Shown: positions 40,625 through 51,551 of the stretch, piece by piece | Numbering within the stretch: the first letter of the stretch is position 1 | Layout: the number at the start of each line of letters is the position of its first letter | Source: Cytobacillus sp. NJ13 | GTDB taxonomy: Bacteria; Bacillota; Bacilli; Bacillales; Cytobacillaceae | Reading direction: 5' to 3' | NCBI GenBank assembly: GCA_030348385.1 | Contig: JAUCFP010000006.1 | Location: 2,986,001 to 3,050,000 of the forward strand | DNA: 64,000 nt | Translations under genes and position numbers: made by a program | The notes under the pieces: generated by a model | Database searches by the model: none | What the model was told of the DNA's origin: nothing | What the model saw: the letters and a program-made list of their open reading frames with translations, nothing else

Positions 40625-42329
40625 ACGATTCATCTTTCAATTTTTTGTCCAATTAATTACCGTTTTTGTGCTCTTTTTTATCATTCTGATTTCCTTTTGG
40701 GCTTTTCTTGGTTTTTCAATGATGGATTTCGAATCCAAACAGGATCTCTCCAAAGCAGAAGATTATTTTGTATCTGACCATGTTAGCTTTAAAGACGGGA
40801 AGGCTGTTTTTAAAGAGGAATTGAAAAGCCTGGCAAAGGAACAGAATGGATGGCTCCTTGCCATTAATGAAACCGGGGATGTTCTGGGTACTTTCAATAT
40901 GCCGGATAAAGCTCCTAAAAAGTTAAAGAAAAGTGAAATCGCCGCCATTACTTATGGGGAAAGCAGTGAAGCCCATTATACATATTGGAAGATCGGCACT
41001 AAACCGCATTTTGTCCTTTTTGGAAAGGCCAAGGCTGCGACTAAACTTCTAGATCAAATATCCCCACGTGTGGATTGGAAACAACAGAAGCTGAACCTTT
41101 CTGAAATCGTAGAGGACGAATTATCCAGGAGAAATGCCTGGGTCCAGCTTATTGCTCCTGCAGGTAATGTAGTGGATGAGTATGAAGCCAACAATCAGCC
41201 GAACAAATACTCAGTCAGAAAGCTATTCGCAGAACAGGATACGGAAGGCAGCACACCAGCAGTATACTTTGACCAAAACACAGAAAGTGCCATCCTGTTA
41301 GGGATTCCCGCTGACAATAAGGCTTCCACTATGGAAAAAAGTTTATTTGAAAGTCTAAATAGAAGTCTCATGATCATTTTTGTCATGGCATTTCTGCTGC
41401 TTCTGGGCGGAACTCTCTGGTATGCACGCAAATTCGGTGTTCCTCTGCTGACATTAATGAAATGGATTCAAAACCTGGGGAGCGGGCTGTATCAGGAGCC
41501 TGCAGATGTCCATGGCAATCCGGTAACACTCAGCAGAAAAGGAAAATTGAAAAGAAAGTTCCGTATTTATAAGGAATTGATTACAACCTTAACACAGCTT
41601 ACCGAAACTCTTCAGCAAAATGAGAAGCAGCAGCGGATGATGGCCAATACAAGAGAAGAATGGATCAGCGGCCTTTCCCATGATTTAAAAACTCCGCTAT
41701 CCTCCATTTCCGGATATGCTCAAATGCTTGCCACAAATGATTACACATGGTCCGAAAAGGAAACAAAGGAGTTCGCCCTCATTATGGCTGAAAAGTCGGA
41801 TTACATGATGGACCTGCTGGAGGACTTAACTTTAACTTACCGTCTAAAGAACAATGCTCTCCCAATTGCCAAAGTGCCGACCGACTTAAACGAATTTATT
41901 CGCCGAATCATCATTCATTACATTAATGATCCAGTCTATCAGGACAGAACATTCCATTTCATTCCGCATCCTGAATCCATAACAGCTTCCATTGATCCCA
42001 AATGGTTTCAGCGGATTATGGATAATATCATAGCCAACGCGATTAAATATAACCCGCCAGGCACAGCCATTTCCGTTATCCTCTCTTCCATAGAAGAACA
42101 TCTAATTGTCATTAACATTAAGGATGATGGCATCGGCATGGACAGCGCCACACTCGGAAAGCTCTTCAGCCGCTACTATAGAGGAACCCATACAGGCGAA
42201 ACCGGAAGCGGATCAGGACTAGGCATGGCCATCACCAAACAGCTTGTCCACCTCCATGGAGGTACCATCAATGTTCAAAGCAAGCCTCAAAACGGCACCC
42301 TCATCCGGATTATGCTGCCAGTCAATTAA
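40611..42329 (+). CDS. Sensor histidine kinase
   Basis: A 572-residue kinase. First helix about residues 7-35, a long extracellular domain of about 210 residues, second helix around 245-265, a linker, HisKA with SHDLKTPLSSI and HATPase with NIIANAIKYN, DDGIGMD and GSGSGLGMAI. The ATG at 40611 is preferred (GGAAGG upstream, overlapping the regulator gene). Divergent from the ABC-2/ydbST operon. Confidence 0.92.
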   Translation: MNIHRRFIFQFFVQLITVFVLFFIILISFWAFLGFSMMDFESKQDLSKAEDYFVSDHVSFKDGKAVFKEELKSLAKEQNGWLLAINETGDVLGTFNMPDKAPKKLKKSEIAAITYGESSEAHYTYWKIGTKPHFVLFGKAKAATKLLDQISPRVDWKQQKLNLSEIVEDELSRRNAWVQLIAPAGNVVDEYEANNQPNKYSVRKLFAEQDTEGSTPAVYFDQNTESAILLGIPADNKASTMEKSLFESLNRSLMIIFVMAFLLLLGGTLWYARKFGVPLLTLMKWIQNLGSGLYQEPADVHGNPVTLSRKGKLKRKFRIYKELITTLTQLTETLQQNEKQQRMMANTREEWISGLSHDLKTPLSSISGYAQMLATNDYTWSEKETKEFALIMAEKSDYMMDLLEDLTLTYRLKNNALPIAKVPTDLNEFIRRIIIHYINDPVYQDRTFHFIPHPESITASIDPKWFQRIMDNIIANAIKYNPPGTAISVILSSIEEHLIVINIKDDGIGMDSATLGKLFSRYYRGTHTGETGSGSGLGMAITKQLVHLHGGTINVQSKPQNGTLIRIMLPVN

Positions 42330-42336
42330 CACATAA

Positions 42337-42405
42337 AAAAGAGTGCAGAGTGCACTCTTTTGCTGTATATTGCATTTCAATCAAACGATTGATTGAAATT
42401 TTTGG
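42337..42405. terminator. Two consecutive terminator hairpins
   Basis: First: AAAAGAGTGCA/TGCACTCTTTT (42337-42361). Second: ATTTCAATCA/TGATTGAAAT (42374-42400) followed by TTTTT. Between convergent genes. Confidence 0.8.
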
Positions 42406-42427
42406 GTTCTGCAGCTGCCATCTTTTA

Positions 42428-42808
42428 TCAATAAATTCTTGAATAAATAACAAATGATAAAAACACGGTACAAATAAGCAAAGTGGATAAAATATTCACG
42501 GCTGCACTTGCCGTTAATAAAATCAGATCCAACTTCAGCCCTATGTTAAAAACAATTAAATACATCATCATGGCAAAAAAAGAGGCAAACATTCCTTTTT
42601 CCCTGATCAGCTTCATCCGCTCATCTTTCTGTTTGAATTGAGGATACAGATAGCTTAAACAAAAACACATAACCGCCATTCCAATCATAATGTAAGACTC
42701 AGATGGCGGGGCAGAATCAGCCGTAACCCCTGCATAGATGATAAAACCGCTCATCGCCAAAAAGAATACTCCCAAAAGTAAAAATGTAATTCGATACCGT
42801 TCCTTCAA
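42428..42808 (-). CDS. Four-helix membrane protein paired with an HTH regulator
   Basis: About 126 residues with four hydrophobic segments (ITFLLLGVFFLAMSGFIIYA, YIMIGMAVMCFCLSYLY, MFASFFAMMMYLIVFNIGLK, LILLTASAAVNILSTLLICT). TTG start with GGGGGAG five to six bases upstream. It lies 13 bp downstream of a small Xre-type regulator, a frequent Bacillus gene pair. No function assigned. Confidence 0.7.
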   Translation of the reverse strand: MKERYRITFLLLGVFFLAMSGFIIYAGVTADSAPPSESYIMIGMAVMCFCLSYLYPQFKQKDERMKLIREKGMFASFFAMMMYLIVFNIGLKLDLILLTASAAVNILSTLLICTVFLSFVIYSRIY

Positions 42809-42821
42809 TCCGGCTCCCCCT

Positions 42822-43034
42822 TTACTCTTTCTTTCCTTCATAAACAAATAATTCTTCAATTGTGGTATTAAACGTCCTTGCCAATTCAAATGCAAGCGGG
42901 AGGGAGGGATAATACTTCCCCTTCTCTATGGATATTACTGTCTGCCTGGAGACTCCGAGTTTAGCTGCCAGCCTATCCTGTGAATAGCCATGCCTTTTTC
43001 GAAACTCGACTAAGTTATTTTCCAATTCGTTCAC
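42822..43034 (-). CDS. Small Xre-family HTH regulator
   Basis: A 70-residue single-domain regulator: RKRHGYSQDRLAAKLGVSRQ is the helix-turn-helix, followed by TVISIEKGKYYPSLPLAFEL. Closely related in form to B. subtilis YozG-like regulators that pair with a membrane protein. Probably controls its own operon. Confidence 0.88.
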   Translation of the reverse strand: MNELENNLVEFRKRHGYSQDRLAAKLGVSRQTVISIEKGKYYPSLPLAFELARTFNTTIEELFVYEGKKE

Positions 43035-43243
43035 CTCATCCTAAGTGCAGATTAATGTAAAATTCCCTTTACGTCAAGTAAACTTTACATCATTAACAAA
43101 AAAATACAGCATACCAGAGAAGCTTCTCTATGTTTTAATTTTTTTATTCCCCTGAGTGTCCAACAAACTTTAGGCATAGCCTCATAAAAAGAATGCAAAC
43201 TAAAAACGCAGATGCCTTAATGACTATAAAGGGGGTGAAAATC
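43035..43243. other. Divergent intergenic region
   Basis: About 200 bp AT-rich region holding promoters of the Xre gene and of the small plus-strand gene. No specific site recognised. Confidence 0.35.
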
Positions 43244-43375
43244 ATGGCAAAGGATAAGAAAAACCAATCAGATCATAAGAATAATGCACTTCCAAAGGAT
43301 ACGGAATATGCGGATGACAGAGAAAATGGCCTCGAAAGAATCGCGTTAAAAGCTCAAAGAGACAACACCAAGTGA
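43244..43375 (+). CDS. 43-residue hydrophilic protein
   Basis: MAKDKKNQSDHKNNALPKDT, then EYADDRENGLERIALKAQRD: highly charged and without hydrophobic core, similar in composition to small spore or stress proteins. Clear ribosome site AAAGGGGGTG. Upstream in-frame starts lack one. Not recognised. Confidence 0.6.
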   Translation: MAKDKKNQSDHKNNALPKDTEYADDRENGLERIALKAQRDNTK

Positions 43376-43382
43376 GCCATAT

Positions 43383-43405
43383 GGGACAGTTTAAGCTGTC
43401 CCTAT
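43383..43405. terminator. Short hairpin between convergent genes
   Basis: Perfect 7-bp stem GGGACAG/CTGTCCC; weak T tail. Confidence 0.5.
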
Positions 43406-43761
43406 TCATTCCTGGCGTTACGGCCAAAATGCATGTGGTATACTTTGCGTGCTTGAGTTTCGGATTGTATGTTGTTAATAAAGCGATCTTTAACCTCCTC
43501 CATCAGCAGACTCTCCAGCTTTTCAAGCCTTTTTGGTCCGAATCCGGTCAATTTTTCAGAGATTATCACCTTAAACTCTGCATATTGCTTATAAATTCGA
43601 ATGCTTCCATGCCCAGTTCTTTTTGTTTTTCCTGCAGTAAAATCAAATTCATAATTTTGCTCTATGTAAGAAGAGACCTCAGGAAGCCCCAAGTTCTCAT
43701 ATAATGGCGGAAATTGATGATGGATAGGAGGATCGGTGAACCGTACGGAATCAATGTTCAT
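43402..43761 (-). CDS. Hypothetical protein
   Basis: A 119-residue soluble protein starting at 43761 after GAGGAGAGGG. It contains KTKRTGHGSIRIYKQYAEFK and ends in a His/Asn/Arg-rich tail. No family recognised and no clear operon partner. Confidence 0.65.
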   Translation of the reverse strand: MNIDSVRFTDPPIHHQFPPLYENLGLPEVSSYIEQNYEFDFTAGKTKRTGHGSIRIYKQYAEFKVIISEKLTGFGPKRLEKLESLLMEEVKDRFINNIQSETQARKVYHMHFGRNARNE

Positions 43762-43902
43762 AGTCCCTCTCCTCTCAATGTTTACAGTAATTATCTCCAA
43801 TTATGAATAAATTCAAGCGAACCATATTATACTGAAATTGTTTTTGCCGCCATGGACTGATAAAATCCTTATTATAAAAATGGAATCAAAGGAGATCTTA
43901 AT

Positions 43903-44280
43903 ATGATTAATAAAATTGGAAAAATCACAGTATACGTTGAGGACCAGGAACAGGCAAAGGACTTTTGGCTGAATAAAATGGGGTTTGTCTTGAAGCTCGA
44001 ACAGCCTATGGGCCCAAATGCTTCTTGGATAGAAGTGGGACCAAGCGATGATGAATTTACGACTTTAGTTCTTTATTCAAAGGCAGCCATGGAACAGCAG
44101 AACCCATCTGCAGTTGCCCATCCATCCATTCTTTTCAGTACAGCAGATATTGAAGCTGCCTATGAACAAATGAAACAGAATGGTGTGGAAGTTGAGGATA
44201 TGTTAAAAATGCCTTTCGGAACTATGTTCACGTTTAAAGACCAGGATGGAAATAATTACTTATTAAGAGAGGATAAGTAA
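43903..44280 (+). CDS. VOC-family (glyoxalase/bleomycin-resistance-like) protein
   Basis: A 125-residue protein with paired beta-alpha-beta modules: KIGKITVYVEDQEQAKDFWL at the start and MPFGTMFTFKDQDGNNYLLR at the end, the usual VOC edges. Metal ligands are uncertain. Substrate unknown. Ribosome site AAAGGAGAT. Confidence 0.87.
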   Translation: MINKIGKITVYVEDQEQAKDFWLNKMGFVLKLEQPMGPNASWIEVGPSDDEFTTLVLYSKAAMEQQNPSAVAHPSILFSTADIEAAYEQMKQNGVEVEDMLKMPFGTMFTFKDQDGNNYLLREDK

Positions 44281-44290
44281 TTCAATCAAG

Positions 44291-44324
44291 ACCTGTCCTG
44301 CATAAGCTGAGCGGACAGGTTTTA
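44291..44324 (+). terminator. Terminator of the VOC gene
   Basis: Stem ACCTGTCC/GGACAGGT with TTTTA tail. Confidence 0.8.
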
Positions 44325-44330
44325 TATCTC

Positions 44331-44834
44331 TTAGCCTTCAAATGCTTTTTTCAAAATATCCAAATCAATTTTTTTCTCCATTTGGAGCAATGCCTTCATT
44401 ACTCTCTCCGTTTTTTCAGGATCATGGCTGCTGATCATTTCGCTTAACTCTGCAGGTACGATTTGCCATGATACGCCAAACCGATCCTTAAGCCAGCCGC
44501 AAGCCTGTGCCTTTATGTCCCCGCCTTCACAGAGCTTTTCCCAATAGTAGTCTATTTCTTCTTGATTCTCACAATTGACTATAAATGATATAGCCTCATT
44601 AAACCTAAACTTTGGCCCGCCATTCAGAGCAGTAAACTCCTGCCCTTCCAGCTGAAATTTCACAGTCATAACCTTTCCCTCTGTCTTGCCGCTAAGTTCG
44701 TGCCTTTCGTTCCCATAGCGGGTAATCTTGCTGATAGCTGAGTTCTTAAAAATCGAAGTATAAAAGTTTGCTGCCTCTTCAGCTTCTGTATTGAACCATA
44801 AGTTTGGTGTGATTTTTTGGATTTTATGTTTCAT
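44331..44834 (-). CDS. PhnB-like VOC protein
   Basis: A 167-residue protein of the PhnB / '3-demethylubiquinone-9 3-methyltransferase' VOC subfamily: ITPNLWFNTEAEEAANFYTS, GQEFTALNGGPKFRFNEAIS, GWLKDRFGVSWQIVP. The family name reflects historical annotation and does not imply methyltransferase activity. Monocistronic. Confidence 0.87.
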   Translation of the reverse strand: MKHKIQKITPNLWFNTEAEEAANFYTSIFKNSAISKITRYGNERHELSGKTEGKVMTVKFQLEGQEFTALNGGPKFRFNEAISFIVNCENQEEIDYYWEKLCEGGDIKAQACGWLKDRFGVSWQIVPAELSEMISSHDPEKTERVMKALLQMEKKIDLDILKKAFEG

Positions 44835-44910
44835 GCTATCAACTCCTGTTTAGATGCTCTTCAACTTCATTTTAGCCTAATTTTGAGTTTGATAATTAAT
44901 ATTAGTCAAT

Positions 44911-44938
44911 AAAGCCTGTCACTCTTAGCAACAGGCTA
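44911..44938 (-). terminator. Terminator of the tenI-thiOSGF operon
   Basis: Stem AGCCTGT/ACAGGCT; minus-strand tail TTTATTG. It lies seven bases beyond the thiF stop. Confidence 0.6.
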
Positions 44939-44944
44939 AACTCA

Positions 44945-45964
44945 TTATCCCAGGAAACGATGATACAGGTTCTTGGCCTGGAGAATGTCTCTTACCCCGT
45001 GAACCAGCACTCTTCCATCCTTAAATACAACCAATCTGGCTTGATCGATCGAAAATGAGAGCAAATAAGGGTTGCTCTCTACATTGATTCCTTGAGAGAC
45101 CAGGGATTTTTCCAGATAAGCAACATCCATATCTTGAAGGGCTGAAGGCCTGATTTGAACGGTATCCCTCCCGCAAAGCAGCGCTGTTTTTGTCTGATTT
45201 CTGTAATCCAGGAAGGGATAAACGGGATTGGTCCCGCACGATAAGCACTGCGGATCCTTTAAGGAAGAAACATTAACAGAACTAAAATGATTTTTCCATA
45301 AATCAAAGGAAGCAAGCGTGCCGCGTAAGGATTCTAAGTCCTCTGCCAATATTTTTAAGGCCTCAGCAGACTGGTGAGCTGCAACCATTTGAATAGCCGG
45401 CTGAATAACACCAGCCGTATCGCAGGTGGTTCCTCCCAATGGCAATTTGTCCATCAGGCAATTCAGGCACGGTGACACCCCAGGCAAGATGGTATAGCTT
45501 AAACCATAGCTCCCCACACAGCCTCCATATACCCAGGGAATTCGGTGCTTTTGAGAGATATCATTGATCAGAAAGCGAATGTCAAAATTATCTGTTGAGT
45601 CAATGATTAAATCAACACCCTCAATCAGCTCTTCAATTTCCTGTACTCCTACATCCATAATACGGGCGATAACTTGAACCTCTGAATTGATGGCTTTCAG
45701 GCGGTTAGCAGCTGCTATCGCTTTTGGGGCTTTTCGAACAGCATCTTCTTCACAATAAAGCTGCTGGCGCTGCAGGTTGCTCCACTCCACATAATCCCTA
45801 TCGGCAATGGTTAATTTGCCGACACCTGCCCTTGTGAGAGTTTCTGCATTTGCAGCCCCTAATGCACCAGCCCCTATAATTAAAGTGTGTTTTTCCCTCA
45901 GCTTTTTCTGTCCTTCTTTGCCAATCGGAGGAAATAACATCTGGCGGGAGTATCGTTCATTCAA
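44945..45964 (-). CDS. thiF: ThiS adenylyltransferase
   Basis: A 339-residue E1-like enzyme that adenylates the C-terminus of ThiS. Nucleotide loop [34 protein letters not shown]; zinc cysteines CLNCLMD and CLSC. The C-terminal rhodanese-like extension is short (about 100 residues) compared with MoeB-type proteins. Last gene of the riboswitch-controlled operon, its start touching the thiG stop. Confidence 0.92.
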   Translation of the reverse strand: MNERYSRQMLFPPIGKEGQKKLREKHTLIIGAGALGAANAETLTRAGVGKLTIADRDYVEWSNLQRQQLYCEEDAVRKAPKAIAAANRLKAINSEVQVIARIMDVGVQEIEELIEGVDLIIDSTDNFDIRFLINDISQKHRIPWVYGGCVGSYGLSYTILPGVSPCLNCLMDKLPLGGTTCDTAGVIQPAIQMVAAHQSAEALKILAEDLESLRGTLASFDLWKNHFSSVNVSSLKDPQCLSCGTNPVYPFLDYRNQTKTALLCGRDTVQIRPSALQDMDVAYLEKSLVSQGINVESNPYLLSFSIDQARLVVFKDGRVLVHGVRDILQAKNLYHRFLG

Positions 45965-46728
45965 CTAAAAACCATTCCTTCCGCCGGGCTGCTTGCTGAT
46001 GCATAACGTTTTTGGGGCATCCGGCCAGCTTCATAGCCCAGCCTCCCTGCTTCAATGGCGAGTTTCATTGCTTTTGCCATTTTAACAGGATCATCGGCAG
46101 AGGAGACAGCCGTATTTAATAAAACTCCATCTGCTCCCAGCTCCATTGCCAATGCCGCATCTGCCGGGCTCCCAATTCCAGCATCCACAATAACCGGCAC
46201 TGTAGCCTGCTCTGTAATAAATTGAAGATTAACAGGATTAATGATTCCCTGTCCTGAACCAATTGGCGAAGCACATGGCATGACCGCATGGCAGCCTAGT
46301 TCTTCAAGTTTTCGGGCAAGTACGACATCATCAGAAGTATAGGGCAGAACAATAAATCCCTCGTCTAATAGGATTTCCGCTGCTTTAATCGTTTCTATTG
46401 GATCGGGAAGAAGTGTTTTGCTGCATCCAATAACCTCAACCTTAATCATGTCGCAGAGCCCGGAAGCTTTGGATAGCCTCGCTATTCGGACAGCCTCCTC
46501 AGCTGTACTTGCTCCTGCCGTATTAGGGAGTAATTTATATTTCTTTAAATCCAGCTTTTCCAAAAAGTTGGGCTGGTTCGCTTCAAAAATGTTCATACGT
46601 CGTACAGCAAAGGTAAGCACCTCTGTTTCCGAAGCTTCTACAGCTTCCCTTTGCACATCAAAGTTTGGATATTTTCCTGTTCCAAGCAGCAGCCGAGAGC
46701 TAAATTCATATGGGCCAATTTTCAACAA
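45961..46728 (-). CDS. thiG: Thiazole synthase
   Basis: A 255-residue TIM-barrel enzyme forming the thiazole phosphate from deoxyxylulose phosphate, dehydroglycine and ThiS-thiocarboxylate. [29 protein letters not shown] (Schiff-base lysine region) and [20 protein letters not shown] are diagnostic. TTG start following the GGAGGCGG at the end of thiS. Confidence 0.95.
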   Translation of the reverse strand: MLKIGPYEFSSRLLLGTGKYPNFDVQREAVEASETEVLTFAVRRMNIFEANQPNFLEKLDLKKYKLLPNTAGASTAEEAVRIARLSKASGLCDMIKVEVIGCSKTLLPDPIETIKAAEILLDEGFIVLPYTSDDVVLARKLEELGCHAVMPCASPIGSGQGIINPVNLQFITEQATVPVIVDAGIGSPADAALAMELGADGVLLNTAVSSADDPVKMAKAMKLAIEAGRLGYEAGRMPQKRYASASSPAEGMVFS

Positions 46729-46729
46729 A

Positions 46730-46933
46730 TCATCCGCCTCCTACAAAGTGTACAATTTCGATTCGATCCCCATCTGACAGAATGGTTTCAGCATGCGTGG
46801 ATTTATCCAAAATATGCTGGTTTAGTTCGACAATGACTACCTTTTGCTCCAATTTAAAGTGCTCGAGCAGAAGTAAAACAGAATTAACTGTTTCCGGCAG
46901 CACCATAGCATCTCCGTTAATGACAACATTCAT
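46730..46933 (-). CDS. thiS: Sulfur carrier protein ThiS
   Basis: A 67-residue ubiquitin-fold sulfur carrier ending in GGG, whose terminal Gly-Gly is converted to a thiocarboxylate by Thi[16 protein letters not shown] and [14 protein letters not shown] are typical. Overlaps thiO by four bases. Confidence 0.94.
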   Translation of the reverse strand: MNVVINGDAMVLPETVNSVLLLLEHFKLEQKVVIVELNQHILDKSTHAETILSDGDRIEIVHFVGGG

Positions 46934-48069
46934 AAAAGCACCCCTTTTGAGGAATGGACTAAATCTTCAAGGCGGGACAGCTCAAATGGGTTAGGCTGCC
47001 CCGTTTTTCCTTCGAGGATGTCTGCCATCAGCTCTCCTGTGGCCGGGGCAAGGAGGATCCCATTCCGAAAATGCCCAGCTGCAATGTATAACCCGTCACA
47101 GGCTGGATGTTGTCCCAAAAAAGGCTGCCCATCAGCTGATTGCGGACGAATTCCTGTCCAGGCACGTTCCCATTCTGCATTCGCGATATCCGGGACCAGT
47201 TTTTGAGCCTTTTCCATCAGCAAGGATATCCCTTCAAAGGTCACCTTCTCATCAAATGAATTTACCTTAACCGTCGCTCCAACTACCAATCTCCCAGATT
47301 GCTTTGGAACGATATAGCATCCGTGTGAAAAGATCGTCCCCTGTACAAGCGGTTTTTCAATCTTGACCGAGAAGCATTCGCCTTTAACTGGAATAATGGG
47401 CAGCGAAAGGCCCGTTCTTTCAAGAATCTCCCTGCTCCAGGCCCCGGAAGCAACAATAACGGCATCTGCCAGAAATTCTCCCTGGCTGGTTCTGACCCCA
47501 TAAACCTTTTCATCTTTTAAAATAAAATCTGTTACATGTGTATACTCATAAATTTCTGCGCCTAGGGCTATTGAAGCTTTTGCAAAGGCAAGAGACAATT
47601 CATATGCCTGCACCTGTCCGTCATTCGGTATATACATGGCACCCCTCAATTTGTTTGATACGAAGGGTTCACGTTTGATCAGGTCATCAATCGAAAACCA
47701 TTCGGCATGCTCATCCGCTTTTTGCTGGCTTTCGATCAATTTTTTTAATGCCTGCTCCTCTTCTTTATTAGCCGCCACTTTATATACACCCTTATTTTGA
47801 TAGCCAATATGCACTTGTGATAAATCTTCCAGTTCAGAAATCAGGCTCCGGTACATGGAGCGGCTTTTGCATGCCAGCTGAAATAGCGGGCCGTCTTCTG
47901 TCAGTTCCGTTTGGGCTCCTAAAATTCCAGCTGCTGCTCCGGAAGCCTTGCCGGCTATTTTCTCCTTATCCAAAACGGCCACTTTATACCCTCTTTTAGC
48001 CAGTTGAAAGGCAATGGCGCTTCCGTTAATGCCACCTCCAACTATAACGGCGTCAAACATTTTCCTCAT
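46930..48069 (-). CDS. thiO: Glycine oxidase
   Basis: A 379-residue FAD-dependent D-amino-acid-oxidase-like enzyme making the dehydroglycine for thiazole synthesis. FAD-binding VIVGGGINGSAIAFQLAKRG at the start; GIRPQSADGQPFLGQHPACD and GHFRNGILLAPATGELMAD near the end. Ribosome site GGAGGGG. Confidence 0.93.
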   Translation of the reverse strand: MRKMFDAVIVGGGINGSAIAFQLAKRGYKVAVLDKEKIAGKASGAAAGILGAQTELTEDGPLFQLACKSRSMYRSLISELEDLSQVHIGYQNKGVYKVAANKEEEQALKKLIESQQKADEHAEWFSIDDLIKREPFVSNKLRGAMYIPNDGQVQAYELSLAFAKASIALGAEIYEYTHVTDFILKDEKVYGVRTSQGEFLADAVIVASGAWSREILERTGLSLPIIPVKGECFSVKIEKPLVQGTIFSHGCYIVPKQSGRLVVGATVKVNSFDEKVTFEGISLLMEKAQKLVPDIANAEWERAWTGIRPQSADGQPFLGQHPACDGLYIAAGHFRNGILLAPATGELMADILEGKTGQPNPFELSRLEDLVHSSKGVLL

Positions 48070-48071
48070 TA

Positions 48072-48677
48072 TTACCCCTCCTCATTTAACTTTTTTGAAA
48101 AGAGCTTGGCTGCCTCTGCAGGGTCTTTTGCCTTCAAAATCCCTGACATTACAGCAATGCCATCTGCCCCCGCCTCCAAAACCTCTGGGACTTTCTCTGG
48201 TTTAATGCCTCCAATTGCCAATACCGGAATTTCTACTGCCTTTTTAAGAACCTCCAGTGACCCTGTGCCCCTTGGCGGGACTCCCTTCTTGGAATTGGTT
48301 TCAAATATGTGCCCAAACAGGATATAATCAGCCCCCTGTTTTGCAGCCTCTTCTGCTTCTTCAAGAGAATGTACGGAACATCCGATGGGCATATCTAGAA
48401 AATGCGTTTTGACTACATGGACTGGAAGGCTGTGAAAAGCAAGATGTACACCTGTTTTACATGTCCATGCAACATCCACCCGATCATTTATAACAATTTT
48501 ATGAATGGGGATTCCCTCATTACAAAGCAGCTTAACTCCTTCATATAGCTCCCTTGAGGTTCGATGTTTTTCCCTCAAGTGGAACCTGTCTGCAAAGGGT
48601 TCCACTTCACCTGCTATCTCAGCAAAAGCCTCAAGAGAAAGCTTTCCATCTGATATAACATGCAGCTGTTTTTTCAT
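48072..48677 (-). CDS. tenI: Thiazole tautomerase
   Basis: A 201-residue ThiE-like TIM barrel. Thiazole tautomerase TenI is the Bacillus assignment supported by its position ahead of thiO-S-G-F; ThiE itself is the alternative. Phosphate loop segments AIGGIKPEKVPEVLEAGADG and HIFETNSKKGVPPRGTGSLE. First gene behind the second TPP riboswitch. Confidence 0.88.
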   Translation of the reverse strand: MKKQLHVISDGKLSLEAFAEIAGEVEPFADRFHLREKHRTSRELYEGVKLLCNEGIPIHKIVINDRVDVAWTCKTGVHLAFHSLPVHVVKTHFLDMPIGCSVHSLEEAEEAAKQGADYILFGHIFETNSKKGVPPRGTGSLEVLKKAVEIPVLAIGGIKPEKVPEVLEAGADGIAVMSGILKAKDPAEAAKLFSKKLNEEG

Positions 48678-48715
48678 AGCGGATGCTCCTATGCTTTTTT
48701 TAGATTTTGTGCAAA

Positions 48716-48747
48716 TAAAAAACCACCTTCTAAATAGAAAGCGGGGG
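48716..48747 (-). terminator. Expression-platform terminator of the tenI riboswitch
   Basis: Minus-strand stem CCGCTTTCT/AGAAGGTGG (two G-U pairs) with T6 tail between the TPP aptamer and tenI. Confidence 0.75.
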
Positions 48748-48777
48748 TATGAGGCCCTGGAATAAAGACCCGATACT

Positions 48778-48870
48778 CCACTTCCCTACGCTGGTATTCA
48801 TGCCAGATCAGGTTCCAAGGGTCTTAAAGCTTTTGCTTTAATCTCAGCCTGCAAACAGGCACCCCCAGCG
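48778..48870 (-). ncRNA. TPP riboswitch upstream of tenI
   Basis: Thi-box features on the minus strand: GGGGGTGCC, CTGAGA, GACCCTTGGAACCTGATCTG and CCAGCGTAGGGAAGTGG. TPP binding should favour the terminator at 48716 and switch off tenI-thiOSGF. It begins only 30 bp after the thiC stop. Confidence 0.95.
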
Positions 48871-48899
48871 GATATAATTTCTATTAAACTATAATAAGA

Positions 48900-50688
<1,789 letters not shown>

Positions 50689-50750
50689 TCATCTCTCCCT
50701 TATTAAAAATATAAGGACGAGACCTGGAACCAAGGAAGTGCCAGATATGT

Positions 50751-50784
50751 AAAAAAGCCGGTCCACATAAAGATGGACCGGCTT
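50751..50784 (-). terminator. Expression-platform terminator of the thiC riboswitch
   Basis: Perfect 10-bp stem AGCCGGTCCA/TGGACCGGCT with minus-strand T6 tail. Confidence 0.9.
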
Positions 50785-50828
50785 AAACGCAGATGTCTTT
50801 GCACAAAGAAACTCTTTTGCACATTCTA

Positions 50829-50922
50829 ACTTCCCCACGCTGGTATGATCCAGATCAGGTCCAAAGAGTCAAGAAACTTTAGCGCGTTTCTTTCTCAGCC
50901 CAAGCTATTGGGCACCCCTAGT
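50829..50922 (-). ncRNA. TPP riboswitch upstream of thiC
   Basis: Minus strand: AGGGGTGCCC, GGCTGAGAAAG, GACTCTTTGGACCTGATCTG and ACCAGCGTGGGGAAGT. Classical thi-box order and spacing. Confidence 0.95.
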
Positions 50923-51072
50923 TATTGCTATTAAATTCAATTTTAGTATACAGAATTGCGGAAACAAATGAAAGGAATTTTTTCAGAATTCTGTCAGATG
51001 AAAAACTTTGCCTTTATTCTGCTCCTAACCTCGTTCTTCTTCATTCAGGCTTTTTACTTTTGAATGCACACC

Positions 51073-51101
51073 AAAAACGCCTGTCAGCGGCAGACGTTTT
51101 C
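51073..51101 (-). terminator. Terminator of the second acidic lipoprotein gene
   Basis: Minus-strand stem AAAACGTCTG/CAGGCGTTTT with one mismatch and T-rich tail. Confidence 0.65.
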
Positions 51102-51116
51102 CGAGAAATTTGCGGG

Positions 51117-51401
51117 TTAGTTCCCGTCAGATTCCTCATCATTCATATCCTTATCACTTTCATCCATACTCTCTTCATCTTGAGGTGATTCTTCATTCAT
51201 GCCGGGCTCCTCCATATCAGATTCTTCTGATGTGCCAGGATCCTGCATTTCACTATCTTCATTATTGTTTTCTTCCATCTGATTATCTTCCAATTCCACA
51301 CCTTCGGTTTCCGGCGGCGGATCCTGTTCATCCGTTCCGCATCCTGCCAACAATAATCCTGCACTCAATGGAACTGATAGCCACAGCTTCTTATAATTCA
51401 T
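51117..51401 (-). CDS. Acidic lipoprotein, paralogue of the one at 23159
   Basis: A 94-residue lipoprotein with lipobox LAGC (C21) and a mature part dominated by Glu, Asp, Met, Ser and Asn. N-terminal part (MNYKKLWLSVPLSAGLLLAG, then DEQDPPPE) aligns with the protein at 23159 (DPPPE is kept), while the acidic tail has diverged and has no exact repeats. The 30 bases at 51406-51435 upstream are identical to the other leader. Confidence 0.85.
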   Translation of the reverse strand: MNYKKLWLSVPLSAGLLLAGCGTDEQDPPPETEGVELEDNQMEENNNEDSEMQDPGTSEESDMEEPGMNEESPQDEESMDESDKDMNDEESDGN

Positions 51402-51405
51402 GTAT

Positions 51406-51435
51406 TGTCATCTCCTTTTGCAGTATTATGTTTCT
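51406..51435 (-). promoter_or_regulatory. Leader shared with the lipoprotein at 23159
   Basis: Identical over 30 bases with 23451-23480, including the ribosome site. Confidence 0.6.
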
Positions 51436-51551
51436 TTAAGACCTTACCCTTTTGGCAGGAGGCAAAACTTTTCTGATCCTTTATAGCCCATCACCCGATT
51501 AAATCCCAGATATCTGCAAATACTATCCCTGCCACAAATACTGGAGGATGA